Part shown: piece after piece, positions 16,960-26,992 of the stretch | How positions within the stretch are numbered: the first letter of the stretch is position 1 | Layout of the letters: every line of letters starts with the position of its first letter | Assembly: GCA_016873165.1 (NCBI GenBank) | Contig: VGXV01000030.1 | Span: 1-44,515, forward strand | Source: Planctomycetota bacterium | Lineage (GTDB): Bacteria; Planctomycetota; Brocadiia; Brocadiales; Brocadiaceae | Direction of reading: 5' to 3' | Length of the DNA stretch: 44,515 bases | Translations under genes and position numbers: made by a program | The notes under the pieces: model-generated | Told to the model about the DNA's origin: nothing | Database searches by the model: none | Seen by the model: the letters and a program-made list of their open reading frames with translations, nothing else

Positions 16960-18078
16960 ATGAATGCAAAAAAGGCAGTATTAGTATTGGAAGATGGGAT
17001 GTATTTTTGCGGATATTCCTTAGGGGCTGCTGGAGAGACCGTAGGGGAACTTGTCTTCAACACGAGTATGACGGGCTATCAGGAGATTCTGACAGATCCA
17101 TCATATGCTGGCCAGATAGTTACTTTAACGTATCCATTAGTAGGTAATTATGGCATCAATGAAGAGGACGATGAATCGTATAAACTTTTTCTGGAAGGAT
17201 TTATTGTAAAAGAATGTTCTCCGTTTCCCAGTAATTGGCGGTCAAAAATAAACTTATCAGAATTTCTTCAGGAGAAAGGAATTGTTGGCATTCAAGGTAT
17301 AGACACCAGATTGCTTACAAGACATATCCGCGATTTTGGATCGCAGCAAGGCATTATTTCAACTGAGGATTTTGACATACCACGATTGCAAGGAAGGGCA
17401 AAAACAGCCCCTAGACTTGTTGGAACGGATTTGGTTGCTAAAGTGGCATGTAAAAAACCTTACGAATGGGAGAATAAAAAGAGCGGGCTGCGTTTGCTAA
17501 AATACAAAGTTGTTGTTTACGATTGTGGGGTAAAATACAATATTTTGAGAAAATTGGATTGTTCCGGTTGTTCTGTGCATGTGGTTCCTGCAAATACCTC
17601 ATTTAAAACGATATTGGAAATGAATCCGGATGGTGTTGTTCTTTCCAACGGGCCGGGTGATCCTTCAGTTGTTTCCTATATGATTGAGAATATTAAAGGC
17701 ATATTAGGGAAAAAACCGATATTTGGGATTTGTTTGGGGCATCAATTATTAGCCCTTGCATTGGGATTAAAGACATACAAACTTAAGTTTGGACACCATG
17801 GCGGGAACCAGCCGGTGATGGATTTGTTGACGAAAAAGGTGGAAATTACCGCACAAAATCATTGTTTTGCAGTAGAAATCCCGCCGCAAGGAATGATCCA
17901 TAAAAGTAGTTTTGGGGATGTGGAAATTACTCATCTGAATTTAAATGATAAATCCGTGGAGGGACTGAAGTGCCATTCTGTGCCGGCCTTTTCCGTTCAA
18001 TATCATCCGGAAGCATCTCCCGGCCCTCACGATGCTGATTATTTGTTTAATAGATTTTTGCAGTCGATGGGAAGTTGA
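16960..18078 (+). CDS. carA: Carbamoyl-phosphate synthase small (glutaminase) subunit
   Basis: Hydrolyses glutamine and channels ammonia to CarB to make carbamoyl phosphate for pyrimidine and arginine synthesis. The N-terminal CarA domain (~1-150) has LVFNTSMTGYQEIL. The class I amidotransferase domain (~180-370) has the nucleophile C258 in GICLGHQ, and H349 and E351 in QYHPEASPGPHD. Length is 372 residues, normal. I start at ATG 16960; a TTG at 16945 would add five residues. carB follows 126 nt downstream on the same strand. Confidence 0.96.
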   Translation: MNAKKAVLVLEDGMYFCGYSLGAAGETVGELVFNTSMTGYQEILTDPSYAGQIVTLTYPLVGNYGINEEDDESYKLFLEGFIVKECSPFPSNWRSKINLSEFLQEKGIVGIQGIDTRLLTRHIRDFGSQQGIISTEDFDIPRLQGRAKTAPRLVGTDLVAKVACKKPYEWENKKSGLRLLKYKVVVYDCGVKYNILRKLDCSGCSVHVVPANTSFKTILEMNPDGVVLSNGPGDPSVVSYMIENIKGILGKKPIFGICLGHQLLALALGLKTYKLKFGHHGGNQPVMDLLTKKVEITAQNHCFAVEIPPQGMIHKSSFGDVEITHLNLNDKSVEGLKCHSVPAFSVQYHPEASPGPHDADYLFNRFLQSMGS

Positions 18079-18204
18079 TGTTTTAAAGAAATAATTTTTC
18101 CGTTGGTAAATAATATTTCAAAGAGACTGGTACATTTTATTAAAAAGTTTCGTGTGAATTTACATTCATAGTTCTTTTTTTGAATAGCGCAGTAAGAATA
18201 TAAT

Positions 18205-21200
18205 ATGCCCAAGCGAGTTGATATTGAAAAGATTTTGATTATTGGTTCCGGCCCTATTGTTATTGGCCAGGCGTGTGAATTTGATTATTCCGGCACTCAG
18301 GCCTGCCGGGCATTGAGAGAAGAAGGATATAAGGTTGTTTTGGTAAACAGCAATCCGGCAACGATTATGACGGATCCTGAAATTGCTGACAAAACGTATA
18401 TCGAGCCGATCACTACGGAAATGATTGCAAAAATAATTGAAAAAGAACGCCCTCAGGCGATATTGCCGACACTTGGAGGGCAAACAGGGCTAAATGCCGC
18501 TGTAAACCTTGCTGAAAAAGGGATACTGGATAAGTTTGATGTAGAGCTGATAGGGGCGAAATTAAAGGCAATAAAAATGGCAGAAGACCGGTCGCAGTTT
18601 AAGGCGGCAATGGGGCGTATCGGTGTCCAGGTGCCCGAAAGTTTTTATGTCAATTCTTTAGAAGATGCATTGAAGATTATAGATACCATAGGTTTTCCTG
18701 CTATTATTCGCGCATCTTTTACACTTGGCGGATCGGGCGGTAATACTGCGTATAATCTTGAGGAATATAAAGAGTATGTAAATACAGGTCTGGAGACGAG
18801 TCCTATCCATGAAGTTTTGGTAGAACGTTCGGTTCTTGGCTGGAAAGAGTATGAACTGGAAGTTATGCGCGATTTAAAAGATAATGTTGTCATTATATGC
18901 TCTATTGAAAATTTTGATCCGATGGGAGTTCACACGGGAGACAGCATCACAGTAGCTCCTGCACAGACGCTTACAGACAGGGAATATCAGAAGATGCGGA
19001 ATGCCGCGATCAGAATAATCAGAGAAATAGGAGTTGAGACGGGAGGCTCAAATATTCAGTTTGCTGTTAATCCTGAAAATGGCGAGATGCTGGCGATTGA
19101 AATGAATCCAAGGGTTTCAAGGAGTTCTGCATTGGCATCAAAAGCTACGGGATTTCCCATCGCAAAAATCGCGGCAAAACTTGCAATCGGCTACACCCTT
19201 GATGAAATCCCTAATGACATCACCCGCTATACCCCTGCTTGCTTCGAACCATCCATAGATTATTGTGTTGTAAAAATACCACGGTTCAATTTTGACAAAT
19301 TTCCCGATACTACCCAGGATCTTACTATCCATATGAAATCAGTGGGTGAGGTTATGGCGATTGGCCGCACTTTTAAGGAAGCTGTCGGCAAAGCGATTCG
19401 TTCGCTGGAAACCGGGAGGAATGGTTTTGAAACCCTCCTGCCTTCAGGAATCAATGAGTGGATGCCTGAACAAAAAATAGAATATTTACAAACGAAGCTG
19501 ATAACGCCAACTCCCGATAGATTATGGTATATTGCGGAAGCTTTGCGTGCCGGTATGAGCATTGATGAGATTTATAACCATTCCCGTGTGGATAAATGGT
19601 TTCTTTATAACATCAAACAAATAACAGATCTGGAAGAAGAGATTAAACAAAAATATCCAGGTGCTGATGACGCATTACTAAAAAGCAGGAAGTTTGAAAT
19701 GGATACCGAACTGCTTACAAAAGCGAAACAGTATGGTTTTTCTGATAAATTTTTAGCCCGGTTGTGCAATTCCGGTGAAAAGGCAATAAGGGAATACCGG
19801 TGGCAGAAATCTGTGTCGCCTGTATTTAAACGTATTGATACATGCGCCGCTGAGTTTGAGGCATTTACCCCGTACTTATATTCAACGTATGAGACTTCCT
19901 GTGAAGCGGAACCCACTTCGAAGAAAAAGATGGTTATTTTGGGAAGCGGCCCGAATCGTATTGGACAAGGGATTGAGTTTGATTATTGTTGTGTGCATGG
20001 CGTTTATGCCCTAAAAGAGTTAGGTTATGAAACCATAATGGTGAATTGTAACCCGGAAACGGTAAGCACGGATTATGACACTTCTGACAGACTCTATTTT
20101 GAACCACTGACACTGGAAGATGTTTTGGAAATTATTCGTAAGGAAAAACCCGAAGGAATAATTGTTCAATTCGGAGGGCAGACTCCGTTAAAACTTGCGG
20201 TTCCGCTGGAAAGAGAAGGGGTGAAAATTCTTGGGACTTCTCCTGAGAATATTGATGTTGCCGAAAATCGTGAACGTTTTGCATCGCTTATGAACCGTTT
20301 GGCGCTAAGGCAGCCGGAAAATGGCTGTGCATATTCTGCTGAAGATGCAAAGAATATCGCAAAAAGAATAGGATATCCGGTATTGCTGCGTCCGTCCTAT
20401 GTTTTGGGCGGAAGCGCAATGCGAATTGTTTACGATGAACAGGGTTTGGATAATTATATTTCTCAGGCAGTGCAAGTATCTCCGGAACATCCCGTTCTGA
20501 TAGACTGTTTTTTGCAGGATGCTATAGAAATTGATGTCGATGCCATCAGTGACGGAGAGGATGTATTTATCGGGGGAGTGATGGAGCACATAGAGGAAGC
20601 GGGGATACACTCCGGCGACAGCGCTTGTTCGCTCCCGCCCTATTCAATAAATAATGAAACCATCGAAGAATTAAAAAGACAAACGAAGATTATAGCGCTT
20701 GCGCTGAACGTTATCGGGCTTATTAACATTCAATACGCAGTGAAGGATAAAGTTGTGTACGTATTGGAGGTAAATCCCCGTGCTTCAAGAACAATACCTT
20801 TTGTAAGTAAGGCGATTGGTGTTCCAATGGCTAAAATTGCGGCGAAGGTAATTGCAGGGAAAAAACTCCGTGAGTTGAATATGCCGGCAAATATTGTATT
20901 AAGACAAACTGCCGTGAAAGAGGCGGTGTTTCCCTTTATAAAGTTTAAAGGGGTCGATACGTTATTGGGACCCGAAATGAAATCAACAGGAGAGGTTATG
21001 GGGTTGGATAAAGATTTTGGACGCGCATACGCAAAGGCACAAATGTCTGCCAATTGTTTCCTCCCCTTTTCCGGAACCGTCTTTATAAGTGTAAGGGATA
21101 AAGATAAGAAACCGATAATACAAATAGCGAAAAAACTTCTGCAGATGGGATTTAAAATTATGGCAACAAAGGGAACAGCAGCGGCGCTCGCCGGGGAAAA

Positions 21201-21468
21201 TGTGTCAGTTGCATCCGTCTTAAAAGTAGTGGAAGGACGCCCTAATATTGTTGATCATATAAAAAATGATGAAGTGCAGCTTGTAATTAACACTGCTGAA
21301 GGAAAAGCAGCGCAGGAAGCTTCTTTTTCAATAAGAAGAACTGCCCTTGTGCATCATATTCCTTATTTTACAACGGTTGCAGGAGCTGTGGCGGCCACAA
21401 GAGCTATAGAAGCGTTAAAAAGCGGATCTCTTGATGTCATGGCAATTCAGGAGTGCTGTCAACGGTAA
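18205..21468 (+). CDS. carB: Carbamoyl-phosphate synthase large subunit
   Basis: 1087 residues, full length. Two ATP-grasp halves (~1-400 and ~555-935) flank an oligomerisation region, and an MGS-like regulatory domain closes the chain (~940-1085). Each half has its nucleotide-binding hallmarks: [20 protein letters not shown] near the start and [20 protein letters not shown] near 575, with [18 protein letters not shown] and [18 protein letters not shown] in the metal-binding loops. With CarA it makes carbamoyl phosphate. It sits in a carA-carB-gcvPA run on the plus strand. No frameshift or missing motif was seen. Confidence 0.97.
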   Translation: MPKRVDIEKILIIGSGPIVIGQACEFDYSGTQACRALREEGYKVVLVNSNPATIMTDPEIADKTYIEPITTEMIAKIIEKERPQAILPTLGGQTGLNAAVNLAEKGILDKFDVELIGAKLKAIKMAEDRSQFKAAMGRIGVQVPESFYVNSLEDALKIIDTIGFPAIIRASFTLGGSGGNTAYNLEEYKEYVNTGLETSPIHEVLVERSVLGWKEYELEVMRDLKDNVVIICSIENFDPMGVHTGDSITVAPAQTLTDREYQKMRNAAIRIIREIGVETGGSNIQFAVNPENGEMLAIEMNPRVSRSSALASKATGFPIAKIAAKLAIGYTLDEIPNDITRYTPACFEPSIDYCVVKIPRFNFDKFPDTTQDLTIHMKSVGEVMAIGRTFKEAVGKAIRSLETGRNGFETLLPSGINEWMPEQKIEYLQTKLITPTPDRLWYIAEALRAGMSIDEIYNHSRVDKWFLYNIKQITDLEEEIKQKYPGADDALLKSRKFEMDTELLTKAKQYGFSDKFLARLCNSGEKAIREYRWQKSVSPVFKRIDTCAAEFEAFTPYLYSTYETSCEAEPTSKKKMVILGSGPNRIGQGIEFDYCCVHGVYALKELGYETIMVNCNPETVSTDYDTSDRLYFEPLTLEDVLEIIRKEKPEGIIVQFGGQTPLKLAVPLEREGVKILGTSPENIDVAENRERFASLMNRLALRQPENGCAYSAEDAKNIAKRIGYPVLLRPSYVLGGSAMRIVYDEQGLDNYISQAVQVSPEHPVLIDCFLQDAIEIDVDAISDGEDVFIGGVMEHIEEAGIHSGDSACSLPPYSINNETIEELKRQTKIIALALNVIGLINIQYAVKDKVVYVLEVNPRASRTIPFVSKAIGVPMAKIAAKVIAGKKLRELNMPANIVLRQTAVKEAVFPFIKFKGVDTLLGPEMKSTGEVMGLDKDFGRAYAKAQMSANCFLPFSGTVFISVRDKDKKPIIQIAKKLLQMGFKIMATKGTAAALAGENVSVASVLKVVEGRPNIVDHIKNDEVQLVINTAEGKAAQEASFSIRRTALVHHIPYFTTVAGAVAATRAIEALKSGSLDVMAIQECCQR

Positions 21469-21566
21469 CCCCCTGCATTTCGATTTTTCAATCGTAGATC
21501 GTAAATCTCTAATCGTAATTTCCGGCTGGTTGTCTTTTCTGGTTTATTCAGGTCTGGATAAAGCTT

Positions 21567-22910
21567 ATGGATTACATTCCCAATACGGAAGCCGATAAAA
21601 AAAAGATGTTTGAGGCTATGGGGATATCTTCCCTGGAAGACCTTCTTAAAGAAATTCCTGAGACATTAAGAAAATTTTCTCTGACATTGCCTCAGGGTTT
21701 GTCGGAACCACAAGTATTGCAAGCCCTGAAAGATTTAAGCAAAAAGAATAAAACCACAGAGGAGTATAATTCGTTTTTAGGCGCCGGCGCTTATGAGCAT
21801 TTTGTTCCTTCCGTTGTAAATCATCTTGCATCCCGCAGCGAGTTTTATACCTGTTACACGCCTTACCAGCCGGAAGTCAGCCAGGGCACGCTTCAGGCGA
21901 TTTATGAGTTTCAAACCCTCATGTGTGAATTGACTGCAATGGATGTGGCAAATGCTTCGATGTACGATGGTTCTACCGCGTTGGCTGAGGCGGCATTATT
22001 ATCTATACGGCATAAGGGGAAAAATAAAATTGTCTGTTCCCGGGCGATTCACCCTGAATATCGTCAGGTGTTAAAAACGTATTTAGGGGGTTTTAATACG
22101 GAAATTGTTGAAATTGATTCTCCTGAAGGAACGACTGATATACGCCAGTTAGAAGAATCACTTGCCGATACCACTGCTGCAGTATTGGTGCAAAGTCCTA
22201 ATTTTTTTGGCTGTATTGAAGATATGCAGGAAATTTCTGAAATAGTTCATAAACATGACGCACTTTTTGTCGCCTGTGTGAATCCTTTATCTTTAGGTAT
22301 TCTTATTCCTCCCGGAGAGTATAATGCTGATATTGCAGTAGGAGAGGGACAGGTTTTAGGAAACTATTTGAATTATGGAGGGCCCTATTTGGGTTTTTTT
22401 ACGGTAAAGGATGAACTGCTGAGAAAACTGCCGGGGAGAATTGCAGGAGAGACGATTGATAAGGCGGGGAGAAGGTGCTTCGTGTTAACGTTGCAACCAA
22501 GAGAACAACATATCCGGAGGGAAAAAGCCACCTCGAACATCTGCACCAATCAGGCGCTGCTTGCTCTTAGGGCGTGTATTTATCTTTGCGCATTGGGGAA
22601 AAAGGGAATCGCAGAAATTGGTAATTTAAATATACAGAAAAGTCATTATGCATACGAAAGCCTCTGTAATTTGGATATTTTCACACCTGTTTTTCACAGA
22701 CCTTTTTTCAATGAATTTGTTTTAAAAACAAAAAATGGTGTTAGTGTTGATGCCATTATTAAACATATGCAGCAAAAAGGTATTAATTGCGGGATAGATA
22801 TTTCACACTATTATACGGAACTGAAAAATTGCATGCTTTTGTGTGTAACAGAGACAAAAACAAAAGAATCTATTGATCGTTTGGTGAGCGAGTTTGCAAA
22901 AGGTATCTGA
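21567..22910 (+). CDS. gcvPA: Glycine dehydrogenase (decarboxylating) subunit 1
   Basis: N-terminal half of the split P-protein of the glycine cleavage system, 447 residues, the usual size. It carries YIPNTEADKKKMFEAMG at the start, then FLGAGAYEHFVPSVV, FYTCYTPYQPEVSQGTLQ and a conserved LGNYLNYGGPYLGFF loop. The PLP lysine belongs to the partner GcvPB, which is not in this window, nor are gcvT or gcvH. The 98-nt gap after carB holds an AATCG-rich stretch. The next gene starts within 32 nt of the stop. Functional assignment is secure; the unlinked partner is unusual but known in other genomes. Confidence 0.94.
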   Translation: MDYIPNTEADKKKMFEAMGISSLEDLLKEIPETLRKFSLTLPQGLSEPQVLQALKDLSKKNKTTEEYNSFLGAGAYEHFVPSVVNHLASRSEFYTCYTPYQPEVSQGTLQAIYEFQTLMCELTAMDVANASMYDGSTALAEAALLSIRHKGKNKIVCSRAIHPEYRQVLKTYLGGFNTEIVEIDSPEGTTDIRQLEESLADTTAAVLVQSPNFFGCIEDMQEISEIVHKHDALFVACVNPLSLGILIPPGEYNADIAVGEGQVLGNYLNYGGPYLGFFTVKDELLRKLPGRIAGETIDKAGRRCFVLTLQPREQHIRREKATSNICTNQALLALRACIYLCALGKKGIAEIGNLNIQKSHYAYESLCNLDIFTPVFHRPFFNEFVLKTKNGVSVDAIIKHMQQKGINCGIDISHYYTELKNCMLLCVTETKTKESIDRLVSEFAKGI

Positions 22911-22941
22911 GTATATAAAAGATAACAAGTCTGAAAAACAT

Positions 22942-23994
22942 ATGGACAATCGTATCGAAGAAGAATTGCGAATAGCATTGGACCAAAGAGACAGGAATAT
23001 CAAAGAACTAAGTTATCTTATGTACTTTTCCTGCTTAATGAATGATGAAATGCAGGAGGATAGTTTATATAAACGGATGAGTTGGGCGCTGAAAGAACAT
23101 TTCGAACCGGATATCCTCGCAATCGCAACAATCGATATGGAAAAAAACCGGCTCGATGTTCCGTTAATTGATCCTCCTATGCCGGTGAGTGAGCTTATAA
23201 GCGAAGATATATTGACAAATCCATCCCACTGCGACATATTGCGGACGGGAAAAGAACATATTGTAACTGACATTAGATATGAGCCGGTTTGTAAATGTGT
23301 GGCGCACATGTTGCAAGAAGGAGGGTATGCGTGCATTCCATTAATGGTGGGTGGTATTCCTATCGGGATGATATTATTAATAAAAAAGCAAGGTTGCTGC
23401 TGGGAAGAGAAGCAGATGCAAAAACTGCTGATGGTTTGCGTTGGGTTGGCATCTTCGGCGCTCTATAGGGTGCGGCTGTTGGAGTATAGCAAACATGCCG
23501 CAATAACGGATGCGCTCACCGGTATCTATAACAGAAGGTTTTTTGATGAGATGCTTGGGAAACAGATCGCTCTGTCGGGCAGAAATAAAGAGCCTCTGAG
23601 TATTGTTATTGCCGATATCGATAATTTTAAAAAATTGAATGATGTATATGGCCATATAATTGGCGACCGGGCGTTGCAATATGTTGCACAGATGATGGAA
23701 AACTGTATAAGATCGTCAGACATCCTTGCCAGATATGGCGGCGAGGAATTTGTGATTATAATGCCGGCAACAAATACAATAAACGCTATGGAAAAAGCGG
23801 AACAAATCCGTCAATGTGTAGAGTCGATAAAACTTGAAACAGAAAGCGGCGTGGAGACGCTTTCATTGACAATTAGTGCAGGTATTGCGACATTTCCTGC
23901 GCATGGCATTGATGGTAACATGGTGGTCATGGCTGCGGACAAAGCATTATTATTGGCAAAAGAAAGAGGAAAAAATACCGTAATGACTTCCTGA
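22942..23994 (+). CDS. GAF-GGDEF diguanylate cyclase
   Basis: About 350 residues: a short helical start, a GAF-like sensor at ~25-175 (EHFEPDILAIATIDMEKN, YACIPLMVGGIPIGMILL), and a GGDEF domain at ~180-350 with the catalytic GGEEF at 266-270. The product-inhibition I-site RSSD at 257-260 lies exactly five residues before it. It should make cyclic-di-GMP and be feedback-inhibited. I start at ATG 22942; an in-frame TTG at 22894 would overlap gcvPA by 17 nt. Neither has a clear ribosome site, so translation may depend on coupling. The next gene is convergent. Confidence 0.9.
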   Translation: MDNRIEEELRIALDQRDRNIKELSYLMYFSCLMNDEMQEDSLYKRMSWALKEHFEPDILAIATIDMEKNRLDVPLIDPPMPVSELISEDILTNPSHCDILRTGKEHIVTDIRYEPVCKCVAHMLQEGGYACIPLMVGGIPIGMILLIKKQGCCWEEKQMQKLLMVCVGLASSALYRVRLLEYSKHAAITDALTGIYNRRFFDEMLGKQIALSGRNKEPLSIVIADIDNFKKLNDVYGHIIGDRALQYVAQMMENCIRSSDILARYGGEEFVIIMPATNTINAMEKAEQIRQCVESIKLETESGVETLSLTISAGIATFPAHGIDGNMVVMAADKALLLAKERGKNTVMTS

Positions 23995-24059
23995 TAATAT
24001 GGTTATTTTCTCTCTTTAGGTATGTTTCCTGATAATGTTCCTTACTAATTCAGATAAAA

Positions 24060-24764
24060 TTATTTTGCTTTGTCTTTGGTGGTATAAATGATTCCTAAGG
24101 CAAAATGGGCTTTCGGGTCTTTCGGATTGATTTCCAAAGCTTTTTTAAGGAATTGAATTGCTTCGTCAAGCTGATTTTTCTTTGAATAAGCAACCCCTAA
24201 ATTATAGTAAGCGTCTGAATATTGAGGATTAATTTCTATTGCCCGTTTAAATGCGGAAATAGATTCGTCTGTAGCATCAATCGCTGCACATGCAACGCCT
24301 AAATTGTAAAAACCCCTATCAAACTTCGGATTTAATTTTACGGCGTCTTTGAAAGTATTTATTGCTTCATTGTATTGTGTTTTCTCATAATAATAAATTC
24401 CAAGGTTATAGAGCGCTTCCAGGTAATTTGGGGATATGGCAAGGGCTCTCTTTGTGATTTCAATCGCCTCGTCAAACTGTTTCTGTTTGTAATAAATTAC
24501 ACTGAGATTGTTATAAGCCTTTACAAAATTTGCATCTATTTCGATTGCCGTAGTATATTCACTGATAGCTTCCGCAGTCATTCCTTTTTCATCATAAAGA
24601 ACTCCAAGGTTGTAATGTGCTTCTACAAATTTGGGATTCGCTTCTATTGCCTGCTTGAAGGCATTAATGGACGCATCTGCGGACTCCCCCTGTTCTTTAT
24701 TCTGACAATAACCGGCTGTTGTTAAAGCAAGAATAATAATCATTGTAACAATAGTTGTTTTCAT
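24060..24764 (-). CDS. Secreted TPR protein, six repeats
   Basis: 234 residues: a signal peptide (MKTTIVTMIIILALTTAGYC) followed by six back-to-back 34-residue tetratricopeptide repeats that fill the chain to the end. Each has the W/Y-G-A pattern (EAHYNLGVLY, KAYNNLSVIY, EALYNLGIYY, GFYNLGVAC, DAYYNLGVAY, AHFALGIIY). A cysteine near the end of the signal peptide (GYC-Q) could be a lipoprotein site, although tyrosine before it is atypical. It should act as a protein-protein scaffold outside the cytoplasm; no partner is known. GAAAGGAA precedes the start. It lies 34 nt downstream of the three-helix membrane protein and probably shares its transcript. Confidence 0.85.
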   Translation of the reverse strand: MKTTIVTMIIILALTTAGYCQNKEQGESADASINAFKQAIEANPKFVEAHYNLGVLYDEKGMTAEAISEYTTAIEIDANFVKAYNNLSVIYYKQKQFDEAIEITKRALAISPNYLEALYNLGIYYYEKTQYNEAINTFKDAVKLNPKFDRGFYNLGVACAAIDATDESISAFKRAIEINPQYSDAYYNLGVAYSKKNQLDEAIQFLKKALEINPKDPKAHFALGIIYTTKDKAK

Positions 24765-24798
24765 AATTTGTTCCTTTCAATAGGTATGGTTTACCCGA

Positions 24799-25623
24799 TC
24801 AATCGACCGGTATGCGGTTTTCCACGATAGGGTTGCATAGTTTTAGTTCATGAATTATGCCGATCCCTTCAGATATAACAGGTAACTGAATTGTATGAAT
24901 ATCTGATGCAGTAAGGAGGTTTTCCTTAATACACGGGGAAAGGGATAAATATAAAAACTCATTTTTGTCAATGTATTCATACATATGATGGCCGCTTTCC
25001 ATTGCAGCAGAAGGAATACCGGGGATGCCGGATGGCTTCTCGGATGATGATGTTCCTTCCCTGATAACAGGAGAAAGAAGGGTGATATATTCTGATTGGA
25101 ACCGGGATGAGACAGGGCTGGATATGGTCATTGTTAGTTGTTCCATGGATGGTATTGTTAAAGGCGCTTTGCCCTCAGGAACGGGGGCCTGTTCAGAAAC
25201 TTTGTCTTTCATGGCGATGGAGACGGGTTTTTTCTTAAACGTTTGTGTAATTTTATGAACCAACAAATCTCCCACCAATAATTCTTCAAGGGATGCATCT
25301 TTTTTTTCCACTTTTAAGAAATGATAGTTTATACAGACTAAAGAGACCGCAAATCCGATTACAAGCAGGGAGGTGATAATTTTAGAAATGAGAGGAAAAA
25401 ACTTCATGACGAGATGAAACAAGATGCAGAATATGAAAGAGGAGACCCCAATTTCTAAAAGACCTGCCTGCGGCTTGCCGGTATAGCTGAAGTACACCAT
25501 GGTGAGTGTTATTATCAGGAAAAAAATACAAAAATTGGCAACCATTCGGTGCCATGATTTTGTGTGTGTATGAGAAGGATAGTGCTTTGGAGATTCTAAA
25601 GGAAGGTTATTTTTTACTGTCAT
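24799..25623 (-). CDS. Unknown membrane protein, three transmembrane helices
   Basis: 274 residues that I do not recognise. A polar, His-rich N-terminus precedes three hydrophobic segments (~30-50, ~55-75 and ~80-102). The remainder (~105-274) is a soluble tail rich in Pro, Ser and Glu with no known motif, probably outside the cytoplasm. The only context clue is the secreted TPR gene just downstream, which may be a partner. It reads away from the Uma2 gene, so the two share a 210-bp divergent promoter region. No function is proposed. Confidence 0.65.
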   Translation of the reverse strand: MTVKNNLPLESPKHYPSHTHTKSWHRMVANFCIFFLIITLTMVYFSYTGKPQAGLLEIGVSSFIFCILFHLVMKFFPLISKIITSLLVIGFAVSLVCINYHFLKVEKKDASLEELLVGDLLVHKITQTFKKKPVSIAMKDKVSEQAPVPEGKAPLTIPSMEQLTMTISSPVSSRFQSEYITLLSPVIREGTSSSEKPSGIPGIPSAAMESGHHMYEYIDKNEFLYLSLSPCIKENLLTASDIHTIQLPVISEGIGIIHELKLCNPIVENRIPVD

Positions 25624-25833
25624 CGGTTTTTTTATCCGGAATACGTGTTCTATTGTTATTCAGGGAAAATAAATAATACAATCAGTTTATCATTTAAACA
25701 ACTACTAATTATCTTTTCACATGGATTATATAAATTCGGTTAACTATAATAACTTCTAATAGTTTATGATATGAAAATTCGCCAGGTTTCGTTTTTCATC
25801 CCGACACATATTAACTATTCGGAGGAAACGGTA

Positions 25834-26418
25834 ATGACGCAAATACTCGTAGAAGAAAAAAGGTGGACGTACGACGACTATCTGAATCTCGAAGATGAAA
25901 AAAGGTATGAAATTATTGGAGGGAAATTGATTATGATGTCCCCGTCGCTGGAAACAAATCATCAGTTTATATCCGCACGACTGGAGTTTTTATTTATGAG
26001 ATTTGTTGAATCTAATGATCTCGGTTATGTTTTAGATGCCCCTGCCGATGTGATATTAGATGCAGAAAATATTGTTCAGCCGGACATTTTATTCATTGCA
26101 AAAGACAACAGACATATTATTAAAAAAAGGGGAGTGTTTGGCACTCCTGACCTCGTTGTGGAAATCTTATCGCCGTCAACTCAGTACAAAGATGTCTTTG
26201 AAAAAAAGAATCTCTATGAACGGTTCAAGGTTAAAGAATACTGGATAGTGAATCCGTATATGAAAAGCATTGAAGTGCTGTCTTTGAATGAAAATGGCAT
26301 TTATACTCTATTTTCCGAAGGGTACATGGACGAAGGTGGAAACAGAGTTATTCTGTCAAAGTTTTTAAAGGATTTTTCCATAGATTTGTGTGAAGTGTTC
26401 AAAGAAGATTTTATGTAA
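25834..26418 (+). CDS. Uma2 family (DUF820) PD-(D/E)XK endonuclease-like protein
   Basis: 194 residues, typical for Uma2. Conserved features are in order: YLNLEDEKRYEIIGGKLIMM at ~15-35, the catalytic-type aspartate in VQPDILFI (~88), VVEILSPST (~107-115) with the acidic residue of the active site, and the KNLYERFKVKEYWIVNP helix and strand. The fold is that of restriction-like nucleases; family members are abundant in cyanobacteria and planctomycetes and often linked to transposons, but their job is unknown. The start ATG 25834 has GGAGGA (25821-25826) 7 nt upstream; an earlier in-frame ATG at 25771 lacks a site. Confidence 0.88.
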   Translation: MTQILVEEKRWTYDDYLNLEDEKRYEIIGGKLIMMSPSLETNHQFISARLEFLFMRFVESNDLGYVLDAPADVILDAENIVQPDILFIAKDNRHIIKKRGVFGTPDLVVEILSPSTQYKDVFEKKNLYERFKVKEYWIVNPYMKSIEVLSLNENGIYTLFSEGYMDEGGNRVILSKFLKDFSIDLCEVFKEDFM

Positions 26419-26753
26419 CATTTTAGTTTTTTGAAAAATTTACCACCCATATGATCGTGTAGTAAAAAATCTGCTTCTTTCTTTGTTTGGCAACATCATC
26501 CTTCATTTGTCAGGTATCAGTATCCTTTCCAGATTTTTAAACCGAACGGTAAGAATCACTCCATTCACCGGCAATCTGACTGGCAAAATCATACCAAAAG
26601 AATAACCATTGATTTGTAGCCAATAGACCCTAAAGAGTATATCCAAATTAAGCTGTCCGTTATAGGGTATTTACTTGTTGATATAAGCATATAAAATACG
26701 GAGAAATAATGTTTATTTGCTTCTTTGTGGGTTTATATGGAGGGAAGGATTTA
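26419..26753. other. 335-bp non-coding gap after the Uma2 gene
   Basis: No convincing gene, terminator or RNA. A minus-strand frame of about 49 codons without a good start crosses 26505-26655; it could be a gene remnant but is within what chance allows. Confidence 0.4.
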
Positions 26754-26990
26754 ATGATAAGGAAAGAGAAAATTACTTTAATACAATTTAAATTCATTGT
26801 GGTAATAGTAGTTTTGGTTTTATGTGGATATGCAGGAGTTGCGTATGCCGGATATGAAAATGGTGAGAGAGGATTTGCCGATTCAGATATTGCAAAATGT
26901 TTGTATTTTTTCATGGCGGGAATGGCAATAGTCATTGTGCGCCGGTTAAAGAAAAAAAGGAGTCACATCGGGAATAAAGTGTCATTTTAA
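26754..26990 (+). CDS. Small secreted or membrane protein with C-terminal hydrophobic-basic tail
   Basis: 78 residues: a signal-peptide-like N-terminus (hydrophobic ~11-27, ending VAYA), a short acidic and glycine-rich mature part, then a second hydrophobic segment (~54-66) followed directly by RRLKKKR. A short secreted protein ending in a hydrophobic helix plus a basic cluster resembles sorting-signal tails of the PEP-CTERM type, but the PEP motif itself is missing, so this is only a resemblance. ATG 26754 is preceded by GGAGGGAAGG, a very strong ribosome site. The REC-GGDEF-EAL gene begins 2 nt after its stop, implying co-translation. Confidence 0.55.
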   Translation: MIRKEKITLIQFKFIVVIVVLVLCGYAGVAYAGYENGERGFADSDIAKCLYFFMAGMAIVIVRRLKKKRSHIGNKVSF

Positions 26991-26992
26991 AA

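Noticed and set aside
21469-21566. Glycine riboswitch before gcvPA
   Set aside because: Only 98 nt, AT-rich, without the conserved glycine aptamer core; the AATCG-rich stretch at ~21490-21520 is a simple short repeat.
26505-26655. Minus-strand frame of ~49 codons after the Uma2 gene
   Set aside because: No good start and no family resemblance; length is within chance in AT-rich DNA.
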